Positions 43,365 through 50,141 of a DNA stretch of 51,335 nt are shown one piece after another. The translations under genes and the position numbers were made by a program. Every line of letters begins with the position of its first letter. Position 1 is the stretch's first letter. This DNA is from Butyricicoccus_A sp963620595 (GTDB lineage: Bacteria; Bacillota; Clostridia; Oscillospirales; Butyricicoccaceae), in contig CAVFAY010000019.1 of assembly GCA_963620595.1 (NCBI GenBank), positions 1 to 51,335 of the forward strand. Direction: 5' to 3'. The notes below the pieces were generated by a model. The model was not told the DNA's origin and made no database searches. It was given only the letters and a program-made list of their open reading frames with translations.

Positions 43365-44330
43365 ATGAAGAGAAGAATGGTATATCCGGATGTCCTGCGT
43401 GCACTGGCATGTGTTGTAACAGTGATTTTTAGCACCTGTATTGCGGCAGGAGGAACACAGGCTATTGGCTTAATGACCTGGGTATGTCCGATGTTTCTCA
43501 TGCTCAGCGGCATGTTCTTTTCGGATGGCAGTTGGTATCTGAGCGGCAGAGAGTTGGGAAAACAGTATGTCCTGCGTATCGTTGTCGCCTATTTGGTTTG
43601 GGGCAGTCTGGCGATGTTGGTCAATGCCTTGACTGGCGGTGTATTACAGGGTCTACTGACTGGCAACTCCAGCTATTTAAATTTTTTGTTTGTGCTGTTT
43701 ATTTTGTATACGTTTTCTCCGGTAGTGCGTGTGTTTACCCGTGCGGCACAACCGAGAGAGCTGACGTATTTGGTTGTGTTTGGCATTGTGCTTGGCGGTG
43801 TGTATCCGTTTGTGCAGGCGCAAATCAGTTCGGTGCGTATGGCAGATTATGCGCTGATGGGTTTTGGATATCTCGGCGTCTTTGTCGCCGGATGGTATTT
43901 GCGCACAGCGTTTCTGACGCGCAAGCAGCTACGAGTATTTTATTTACTTGGTGCTATTTGTGTGATTTTAGCCTTTCGCGGTCTGTGGGGATTTGATACA
44001 TTTTCAACAGATCCAGCATGGTTGGTGCTGTCACCGGATGCCCTGCTCATTGCTGTGGCAATTTTTTTGGTTGTTAAAAATACATTGGCGAAAAAGCATT
44101 TGTCCGCTAAAGTGATACGCCCTATTGCGCGACTGGCACAGCTTAGCTTTGGCATTTATCTTATTCATCCGATTTTGCTGGCGGTTTTGTGTTGGGTACT
44201 CAATTATTATGGCATCTATCTTCCGATGGGTTTGTTTATTGTAGGAACTTCCGCCTTACTGCTGGTTGTTTCCGGTGGTCTGACTTGGCTTATTCGCAAA
44301 ATCCCAATTGTAGGACATTATATTGCATAG
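43365..44330 (+). CDS. Acyltransferase-3-like integral membrane protein (histidine lost)
   Basis: A 321-residue membrane protein with about ten hydrophobic helices. It resembles the acyltransferase-3 (OafA/WecH) family, which acetylate sugars and lipids of the envelope. The N-terminal pattern YPDVLRALACVVTVIFSTC aligns with the family's D.LR.LA.......H block, but the usual catalytic His is Ser23 here. The late LSFGIYLIHPILL block (about 265-277) fits the family. It may thus be an inactive or altered-chemistry member. It uses ATG 43365 with AGAAGGG upstream and is followed, 19 bases later, by a lipoprotein gene, forming an operon. Confidence 0.8.
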   Translation: MKRRMVYPDVLRALACVVTVIFSTCIAAGGTQAIGLMTWVCPMFLMLSGMFFSDGSWYLSGRELGKQYVLRIVVAYLVWGSLAMLVNALTGGVLQGLLTGNSSYLNFLFVLFILYTFSPVVRVFTRAAQPRELTYLVVFGIVLGGVYPFVQAQISSVRMADYALMGFGYLGVFVAGWYLRTAFLTRKQLRVFYLLGAICVILAFRGLWGFDTFSTDPAWLVLSPDALLIAVAIFLVVKNTLAKKHLSAKVIRPIARLAQLSFGIYLIHPILLAVLCWVLNYYGIYLPMGLFIVGTSALLLVVSGGLTWLIRKIPIVGHYIA

Positions 44331-44349
44331 AATGCAGGAGGTTGATAAA

Positions 44350-44664
44350 ATGAAAAAAGGAATTTGGACGATTGCATTACTTATCATTTTGGCTTTTGCC
44401 GTGACCGGATGTGGAAATAAGTCTGAGATTTGTATTTCCATTAAAGGTATTGAAGATTATGAGGTTAGCAAAATACCGGAAGGACTTGTAAATTATTCGA
44501 CAACGGATGACAAGATTATTGTAACAGTAAAGAAAAATGGAAATTACGATTTTGTTCTTACAGATAAAGAGGGAAATGAATATTCATTTACACTAAAGTA
44601 CCAGGACAAAACAGTTGAAGCACAGACGGAAGATGATATTGCTGTGAATCTCAGTATGAAGTAA
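44350..44664 (+). CDS. Small lipoprotein, function unknown
   Basis: I do not recognise a family. The 104-residue protein has a signal peptide (MKKGIWTIALLIILAF) and a lipobox VTGC with lipid-accepting Cys21, so it should be anchored outside the membrane. The rest is mainly beta-strand-like, with an alternating polar/hydrophobic pattern and acidic patches, like a small Ig-like or beta-sandwich domain. AGGAGG lies eight bases before ATG 44350. It is the second gene of the operon with the acyltransferase-like protein, which suggests an envelope role. It is lower in GC than its neighbours. Confidence 0.75.
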   Translation: MKKGIWTIALLIILAFAVTGCGNKSEICISIKGIEDYEVSKIPEGLVNYSTTDDKIIVTVKKNGNYDFVLTDKEGNEYSFTLKYQDKTVEAQTEDDIAVNLSMK

Positions 44665-44697
44665 AATCAAACTGTATAAAACAAAAAAGTATGGTTT

Positions 44698-44729
44698 GAG
44701 CGCACATCGTTTTGATGTGCGCTCTTTTT
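44698..44729 (+). terminator. Terminator after the lipoprotein gene
   Basis: GAGCGCACATC (44698-44708) pairs perfectly with GATGTGCGCTC (44714-44724), then five T. It also sits at the end of the converging HAD gene. Confidence 0.9.
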
Positions 44730-45549
44730 ACAGTAAATATTGATGAATCGCTTCAGCGCAGCCATCATGGTCGCAGTCGGACACAACAACATCTGCCAGA
44801 TCCAAAATTTCTTGGCGGGAATTGCCCATAGCAATGGACAGACCGGCGGCTTTTAAAATTTCCAAATCATTGGGAGCATCGCCGACAGCGATGGTCTCGG
44901 AGATCGGAATGTCCAAATGTTTGCACAGCTCGCGCAAGCCGGCAGCTTTGCTGACGCCTTTGGCGCTGATTTCCAGCGAAGTGGCTTCTGCGTGCACCAT
45001 GGTAACTGGAATGTTTTCGCTCAAAATCTGCTGTTCGATACACTGGCGGGATTCTGGATCGGTAAAATATAGATTCAGCTTGGCGACAGGAAAGGGATTT
45101 TCATGATACTGTGCAAAAAGATCCTCCCATTGCGCCGCGTTTCGTTCAAATAAGCCCTGATATTGCCCCATGCCAAAGTGCGCCATATTTTGGCAGTGAC
45201 TGCGCTGAATAATAGAGGTGGTCTCACCGAGCAGGTGAACCATGACATCCTGATGCTGGACAATACGGAGAATTTGGCTGCAAACAGCGGGAGCTAAACT
45301 GCAGCTGTAAATTGCCGTGTTTGTCTTTTGATCGAGCACGAGAGCGCCGCTGACACAGTTTAAATAGCGCACATCAGAGAGCTGAGGGAGATATTCCCGC
45401 AGCTCCGGCAGGCAGCGTCCGGTAGATAAGATAACGGTTTTTCCGGCTTTCACTGCGTCAGAAATCGCAGTGAGACTGGAAGAAAGAATGGCTTTGTTGG
45501 AATCGAGCAGTGTGCCGTCCATATCAAAGGCAATTAACTGATAACTCAT
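44728..45549 (-). CDS. Cof-type HAD-family phosphatase
   Basis: A 273-residue haloacid dehalogenase-like hydrolase. Motif I is FDMDGTLLDS with nucleophile Asp9, motif II is the STGR box near residue 42, motif III includes the KG.SKAAGL lysine near 199, and motif IV is AVGDAPNDLEILKAAG near 221-236. This is the Cof/YidA class IIB arrangement with a cap between motifs II and III. Such enzymes act on sugar phosphates, flavin phosphate or related small phosphates; the substrate here is not clear. The start follows GGGAGAGA. It lies 15 bases after a DeoR-type regulator of sugar-phosphate metabolism, which favours a sugar phosphate. Confidence 0.9.
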   Translation of the reverse strand: MSYQLIAFDMDGTLLDSNKAILSSSLTAISDAVKAGKTVILSTGRCLPELREYLPQLSDVRYLNCVSGALVLDQKTNTAIYSCSLAPAVCSQILRIVQHQDVMVHLLGETTSIIQRSHCQNMAHFGMGQYQGLFERNAAQWEDLFAQYHENPFPVAKLNLYFTDPESRQCIEQQILSENIPVTMVHAEATSLEISAKGVSKAAGLRELCKHLDIPISETIAVGDAPNDLEILKAAGLSIAMGNSRQEILDLADVVVSDCDHDGCAEAIHQYLL

Positions 45550-45564
45550 AAAAAAATCTCTCCC

Positions 45565-46311
45565 TTATACAAGAATCGGTGAGATGCCACTGCTTTGAAG
45601 CTGGGCATACGTTTCGGCATCCAACTTGCTGTCGGTAATGACCGCTTTGATTTGTCTGTTTACGTTGAGCGGAACTGCTGCCGGATGGGAAAATTTTTCG
45701 CTCTCAGTCAAGACAAGTAGTTCATCTGCCTGATGCGCCATGTCGCGGACAGCCTGTGCCCGCATGGAATCGCGGTTGGTAAAACCGGTGCGCAGAGAAT
45801 AGCCGTCTACGCCGAGAAAAAAGTGCGGAACATAAAAATTTTCTGCACACTGCCGTACCATTGGGCCGACGAGAACTTGTGAATTGGGCTGGTAGATACC
45901 GCCGAGCAAAACAATCTGAAAATCCGTTCGATTTCGGATATAATCCGCGATAAAAACACTGTTTGTTAAGATGGTCAGATTTTTTTTGGTTTGTGTCAGC
46001 ACTTCCGCCAGTAGGGCACAGCAGCTGCCGTTTTCAATCATCAGTGTTTCGCCATCCGAGACCAGCTCGGCAGCACGAACGGCGATGCGGCGCTTTTCTT
46101 CATAGTGATAGGCAATGCGGCAGGCGATATTGTCCGCGCTGCACAGGCGGGCGAAGCCGTGCTCACGGACAACGATGCCGCGGCGCTCTAATTCATCCAA
46201 GTCTTTGCGGATCGTGACCTGCGATACTTGTAATTTTTCCGCGAGAACGGAAACTTCTATTTTTGGTTCCTCTGTCAACAGAGAAAGAATCATTTGGGAT
46301 CGGTCATTCAT
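45565..46311 (-). CDS. DeoR-family transcriptional regulator
   Basis: A 248-residue regulator with an N-terminal helix-turn-helix (VSVLAEKLQVSQVTIRKDLDE near residues 19-37) and a C-terminal sugar-phosphate-binding DeoR domain (ENGSCCALLAE, LTNSVFIADYI, LLGGIYQPNSQVLVGP, FLGVDGYS). Family members bind a phosphorylated sugar and release DNA. ATG 46311 follows GGAGGA; the longer upstream frame is rejected because it would start before the promoter at 46340-46368. It is the first gene of an operon with a HAD phosphatase, perhaps to control sugar-phosphate toxicity. Confidence 0.92.
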   Translation of the reverse strand: MNDRSQMILSLLTEEPKIEVSVLAEKLQVSQVTIRKDLDELERRGIVVREHGFARLCSADNIACRIAYHYEEKRRIAVRAAELVSDGETLMIENGSCCALLAEVLTQTKKNLTILTNSVFIADYIRNRTDFQIVLLGGIYQPNSQVLVGPMVRQCAENFYVPHFFLGVDGYSLRTGFTNRDSMRAQAVRDMAHQADELLVLTESEKFSHPAAVPLNVNRQIKAVITDSKLDAETYAQLQSSGISPILV

Positions 46312-46339
46312 TTTTGTTCCTCCGGTTTTCTTTGTGGAC

Positions 46340-46368
46340 AGTATATCAGACTTACGAATGAAAGTAAA
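46340..46368 (-). promoter_or_regulatory. Promoter of the deoR-HAD operon
   Basis: On the minus strand TTTACT (46368-46363), 17 bases and TATACT (46345-46340). Confidence 0.65.
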
Positions 46369-46391
46369 GATCCTTTTGTTACAAATTATAC

Positions 46392-46540
46392 TTGCAATTT
46401 CTGAGGGATTCAGGTATAATGCAAACAATGAAATCGAAAATGATTTCAAACGAAAGCTTGAAACAGAATCGCGCTTTCGCCGCATGGCTCACGCATTGGT
46501 GCAGTACAAGGTGAGAAAGTCGATTCTGTTTTGTACTTTG
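46392..46540 (+). ncRNA. Candidate promoter-led structured RNA or leader peptide
   Basis: A near-consensus promoter, TTGCAA (46392-46397), 17 bases, TATAAT (46415-46420), points into a stretch with no recognised gene. The predicted RNA can form a perfect 11-bp stem (46461-46471 with 46521-46531) plus CTTTC/GAAAG inside it. Competing pairs are CGAAAGC/GCTTTCG (46451-46457/46473-46479) and AGTACAA/TTGTACT (46503-46509/46531-46537). A 28-codon frame at 46428-46514 starts at the predicted transcription start and has two Trp, but no ribosome site. It may be a small RNA, an attenuator-like leader or an intergenic repeat. Confidence 0.5.
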
Positions 46541-46562
46541 TGAAATTTTTATGAATATTTTC

Positions 46563-46591
46563 TTGACAAATAGAAATGGGTATGTTACTAT
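46563..46591 (+). promoter_or_regulatory. Promoter of glcT
   Basis: Consensus TTGACA (46563-46568), 17 bases, TACTAT (46586-46591). Confidence 0.78.
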
Positions 46592-46615
46592 TTATACAAC
46601 GTAAACGGAATCGTT

Positions 46616-46644
46616 GGAATGTTACCGGTCAGGCGGGCGTAACC
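46616..46644 (+). promoter_or_regulatory. RAT antiterminator site in the glcT leader
   Basis: GGAATGTTACC...GGGCGTAACC folds into a stem with an internal bulge, the shape of a BglG/LicT/GlcT binding site. It shares the pattern GGAwyGTTACC-N(6-8)-GGGCGwAACC with the site before ptsG. Its 3' arm overlaps the following terminator's 5' arm (46641-46657), so the two structures exclude one another. Confidence 0.7.
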
Positions 46645-46710
46645 AACTCTGTACAGCGCGAGATCTATCGTATAAAGAGGATTGCTGTGTAGGGGTGGTT
46701 TATTTTTTTT
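46641..46710 (+). terminator. Leader terminator of glcT, overlapping the RAT
   Basis: The 17 bases 46641-46657 pair with 46684-46700 (three G-U pairs and one mismatch), followed by TA and eight T to 46710. The gene starts at 46739, so glcT expression needs antitermination, probably by GlcT itself. Confidence 0.75.
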
Positions 46711-46738
46711 GCCTGATTGGCCAAGAAGGGGCAGGGGT

Positions 46739-47584
46739 ATGAAAGTAAAAAAGGTTTTTAACAATAATATCCTCTGCGCAGTAGACGAAGAAGGAAACGA
46801 AGTCATTGTTACCGGAAAAGGTCTTGGCTTCCAAAAGCATACCGGCGAATCCCTTGACGAAAACAAAATCGAAAAAACCTATCGCATGGTGGACAAGCAG
46901 GAGCAACGCAAGCTGCGCGAACTGGTACAGCAAATCCCAATGGAGGATTTATTGCTGACAGAGCAGCTGATTGCGGAGATTAAACAGCATATCACACAGC
47001 CGCTCAATGAGTCGCTGCTCATTACGCTGACCGATCATATCAGCTTTGCGATGCAGCGCAAGCAACAGGGCATTGAGTTTACCAATCCGCTGGCGGGTTC
47101 GATTACGTGCTACTATCCGACGGAATATCAGATGGGATGTCGGTGCTTGGACATGATCAAGCAAAAGACCGGTATTGAGCTAAATGCGGACGAAGCGTCA
47201 TTTATTGCCCTGCATATTGTCAATGCCGAGCTGAATACGCATATGTCTGAAATGTATGACATCACCAAATTGATTGATGGATGCATTGATGTTGTGGAAG
47301 CGTATTATCACAAACAGTTTGACCGACAGGCGCTGGATTTTAGCCGGTTTGTCGTGCATCTGCGATATTTTGCCAAGCGAATTTTTCAGGGCAAGACCTT
47401 GCCGGATAACAGCGATGAAAATGACATCAATTTTCGCAAGATGATTGCCTATAGCTGTAAAAAGCATTATCAGTGCGCACAGCGCATTGCAGATTACATG
47501 AAAAATACGTGGGACAAAACCTTGTCGGAAGAAGAACTGGTTTATCTCACGATTCACCTCAAGCGCATCAACATGGGTGCATAA
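46739..47584 (+). CDS. glcT: BglG/LicT/GlcT-family transcription antiterminator
   Basis: A 281-residue RNA-binding protein. The CAT RNA-binding domain is at about 1-55 (MKVKKVFNNNILCAVDEEG), followed by two PRD domains with the conserved histidines of PTS control (for example ITLTDHISFA near 99, IALHIVNAEL near 158 and VVHLRYFAKR near 207). Phosphorylation of PRDs by HPr and EII controls dimerisation. GlcT identity is inferred from the ptsG gene downstream and the two RATs. GGGGCAGGGG precedes ATG 46739; the longer upstream frame begins in the terminator. No terminator follows other than the RAT-controlled one. Confidence 0.92.
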   Translation: MKVKKVFNNNILCAVDEEGNEVIVTGKGLGFQKHTGESLDENKIEKTYRMVDKQEQRKLRELVQQIPMEDLLLTEQLIAEIKQHITQPLNESLLITLTDHISFAMQRKQQGIEFTNPLAGSITCYYPTEYQMGCRCLDMIKQKTGIELNADEASFIALHIVNAELNTHMSEMYDITKLIDGCIDVVEAYYHKQFDRQALDFSRFVVHLRYFAKRIFQGKTLPDNSDENDINFRKMIAYSCKKHYQCAQRIADYMKNTWDKTLSEEELVYLTIHLKRINMGA

Positions 47585-47597
47585 CAAGAAAAGATCA

Positions 47598-47614
47598 AAA
47601 TCCGATTCGGATTT
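47598..47614 (+). repeat. 17-base perfect palindrome next to the ptsG RAT
   Basis: AAATCCGA-T-TCGGATTT abuts the RAT at 47615. It could extend the antiterminator fold or bind a regulator. Confidence 0.5.
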
Positions 47615-47643
47615 GGGATCGTTACCTAATTTGGGCGAAACCC
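47615..47643 (+). promoter_or_regulatory. RAT antiterminator site of ptsG
   Basis: GGGATCGTTACC...GGGCGAAACCC is a classical RAT-like stem-loop (see the matching site before glcT). The terminator's 5' arm (47638-47647) overlaps its 3' side, so GlcT binding should prevent the terminator from forming. Confidence 0.78.
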
Positions 47644-47713
47644 ATACGAGTCTTACAAAACACGTACTGACACACAGTTGGTATGTCTTTGTGGGATTGG
47701 TATGGGTTTTTAT
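47638..47713 (+). terminator. Leader terminator of ptsG
   Basis: AAACCCATAC (47638-47647) pairs perfectly with GTATGGGTTT (47700-47709), followed by more T. The loop is about 52 bases. ptsG starts at 47774, so this controls read-through. Confidence 0.75.
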
Positions 47714-47773
47714 ATTTTCGGGACATACTGATAGTATGTGTCACAGAAAGCCAAACAAAGAGGAGGAGATCTT

Positions 47774-49957
47774 ATGAAAGAAAAAAAGAGCAGTGTCGTA
47801 TTTGCCACTGCCCAACAGATTGGTAAATCCTTGTTTTTGCCAATTGCTGTTCTTCCGTTTGCGGGAATTCTGTTGGGTATCGGCAGTTCGTTCACAAATG
47901 AGACAACCATTGCTACCTATGGTTTGAGCGGTATTTTGCATCCGGGTACGCTGCTGTATTCGATTATGCTTATGCTCAACTATGCGGGCAATGCCATTTT
48001 CAGCAACTTGGCGTTGATTTTTGCGCTGGCAGTTGCTCTCGGCATGGCAAAAAAGGAAAAGGGCGTTGCTGTTCTGTCAGCAGGCATTTTCTATCTCATC
48101 ATGCTGACGACTATCAATGTCCTGTTGACATTAAACGGTTCCATTGTCGATGGACAAATCGCAGAAGGCGTCAAGGAAGGCGCGATTGCGAATGTATTGG
48201 GTATTCAAACGTTGCAGATGGGCGTATTTGGCGGCATTATTGCCGGTCTAATTACCGCTGTGCTGTGCAATAAGTTCTATAAGACCCAGTTGCCGGACGC
48301 GCTGTCTTTCTTTGCTGGCACGCGCTTTGTTCCGATTGTCAGCATGGTATTCGCTATCATCACCGGCGCGATTCTGTTCGTTGTATGGCCGATCATTCAG
48401 AACGGTATTTATGCGCTGGGCGGTCTGGTTCAGGCTTCCGGTTACTTTGGAACCTTCCTGTACGGCTGCATTGAGCGTGCGCTGATTCCGTTTGGCCTGC
48501 ATCATATCTTCTATATGCCGTTCTGGCAGACCGGCGTTGGCGGCACAGCTGTTATCGATGGTGTGACCGTTATGGGTGCACAGAACATCTTCTTTGCAGA
48601 GCTGGCATCCCCGAACACTGTCAAGTTCTCTGTAGACGCTTGCCGTTTCCTGACTGGTAAGTATCCGTTCATGATGGGCGGTCTGCCGGGTGCTGCACTG
48701 GCTATGTATGTTTGTGCTCGTCCGGAGAAGAAGAAGGAAGCGGGTTCCCTGCTGTTCTCCGTAGCCCTGACTGCATTCCTGACCGGCGTTACCGAGCCGA
48801 TCGAATTCACCTTCCTGTTCCTTGCTCCGGCACTGTTTGCTGTACACGTTGTACTGGCTGGCGCATCGTTCGCTATCTGCCACATCCTGCAGATCTGCAT
48901 CGGCACTACATTCTCGGATGGCTTGATTGACTTTATTCTGTACGGTATTCTGCCGGGTCAGGCAAAATCTAACTGGATGATGCTGATTCCTGTCATTATC
49001 GTTTACTTTATTCTGTACTTCTTTATTTTCCGATTCTTCATCCGCAAGTGGGATTTGAAGACACCGGGTCGTGAAGAGGACGGCGAAGAAGTCAAGATGA
49101 TGACCAAGGACGAATACCGCAAGGCTACCGGCATCGGCGTTGCAGGCGGCAAGGCTGCAAACATTGATCCGAAGGCTGTCAATGTCCTGAAGGGCATCGG
49201 CGGTTCCGAAAACGTAACTGAGATCGACTGCTGTGCAACGCGCCTGCGTCTGACGCTGGTAGACAGCGGCAAGGTCAATCAGCCGCTGCTCAAGGCAACC
49301 GGTGCATCCGGCGTTGTCATCAAGGGCAATGCGATTCAGGTTATCTATGGCCCGTCTGTCACGATTGTCAAGTCCAATCTGGAAGAACTGGTTGAGCAGA
49401 TTCGTGCCGGTGCGGTATCTGAAGCCGCTCTGATGGGCGAGCCGGAACAGCCGAAGGAAGAAAAGAAGCCTGAGCCTAAGCCGGAACCGGCTGGCAAGGC
49501 AAAGTCTTGGGTGCTCGGTGCGCATCTGAATGGTACGGTTGTCCCGATGGATCAGGTAAAGGATGAAGTATTTGCATCCGGTGCACTTGGCGACGGCATT
49601 GCCATTGAGCCGACCGAAGGCAAGCTGTATGCTCCGGCTGACTGCACGGTTGTCAATATCTTTGAAACCAAGCACGCGATTGGCCTGTCCGTCGATGAGG
49701 ATGTCGAGCTGCTGCTGCACATCGGCATTGATACCGTCAAGATGGGCGGCAAGGGCTTTGAAGCACATGTCAAGGAAGGTCAGAGCGTCAAGAAGGGCGA
49801 TCTGCTTGTATCCTTCGACATGGATGCCATCAAGGCAGCTGGCTATCTGTGCACTACACCGATGATTGTCTGCAATACCGACGATTACAAGGAGATCAAG
49901 ACAGTCGCTTCCGGTACCGTCAGGGCATCGCAGGATCTGTTAGAGATCAAAAACTAA
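47774..49957 (+). CDS. ptsG: PTS glucose-type transporter, EIICBA
   Basis: A 727-residue fused phosphotransferase permease that imports and phosphorylates a hexose, most likely glucose. EIIC fills about 1-430 with multiple helices (GFHHIFYMPFWQTGVGG-like motif near 250, VTEPIEFTFLF near 346). EIIB has the phosphocysteine Cys487 in DCCATRLRLTL, and EIIA the phosphohistidine His649 in LLLHIGIDTVKMGG. An acidic Pro-Lys-Glu linker joins B to A (about 555-575). ATG 47774 follows AGAGGAGGAG. Control is by the RAT/terminator switch upstream and GlcT. Substrate could be glucose or N-acetylglucosamine; the GlcT link favours glucose. Confidence 0.93.
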   Translation: MKEKKSSVVFATAQQIGKSLFLPIAVLPFAGILLGIGSSFTNETTIATYGLSGILHPGTLLYSIMLMLNYAGNAIFSNLALIFALAVALGMAKKEKGVAVLSAGIFYLIMLTTINVLLTLNGSIVDGQIAEGVKEGAIANVLGIQTLQMGVFGGIIAGLITAVLCNKFYKTQLPDALSFFAGTRFVPIVSMVFAIITGAILFVVWPIIQNGIYALGGLVQASGYFGTFLYGCIERALIPFGLHHIFYMPFWQTGVGGTAVIDGVTVMGAQNIFFAELASPNTVKFSVDACRFLTGKYPFMMGGLPGAALAMYVCARPEKKKEAGSLLFSVALTAFLTGVTEPIEFTFLFLAPALFAVHVVLAGASFAICHILQICIGTTFSDGLIDFILYGILPGQAKSNWMMLIPVIIVYFILYFFIFRFFIRKWDLKTPGREEDGEEVKMMTKDEYRKATGIGVAGGKAANIDPKAVNVLKGIGGSENVTEIDCCATRLRLTLVDSGKVNQPLLKATGASGVVIKGNAIQVIYGPSVTIVKSNLEELVEQIRAGAVSEAALMGEPEQPKEEKKPEPKPEPAGKAKSWVLGAHLNGTVVPMDQVKDEVFASGALGDGIAIEPTEGKLYAPADCTVVNIFETKHAIGLSVDEDVELLLHIGIDTVKMGGKGFEAHVKEGQSVKKGDLLVSFDMDAIKAAGYLCTTPMIVCNTDDYKEIKTVASGTVRASQDLLEIKN

Positions 49958-50025
49958 GTTTTTTGCAGGGAATTCCCTGTGAAGATAAATCCCCCCTATT
50001 CTTTATTTATCTATTCTATTTCTAA

Positions 50026-50070
50026 CCGCACCCGCTTTCTGATAACAGAGGGCGGGTGCGGTGCTTTTTT
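50026..50070 (+). terminator. Terminator of ptsG
   Basis: CCGCACCCGC (50026-50035) pairs perfectly with GCGGGTGCGG (50052-50061), then TGC and six T. A CAGGGAATTCCCTG palindrome at 49966-49979 just after the gene has no T-run. Confidence 0.9.
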
Positions 50071-50100
50071 GGTAAAAGATGTCGCTACAAGAAAAGAGTG

Positions 50101-50109
50101 TGATATAAT
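50101..50109 (+). promoter_or_regulatory. Extended -10 promoter of the kinase gene
   Basis: TGA-TATAAT at 50101-50109 has the TGN extension and a poor -35; it is 32 bases before the ATG. Confidence 0.5.
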
Positions 50110-50141
50110 AAAAATAATAACTCAATCCAAGGGGGAAAAGC

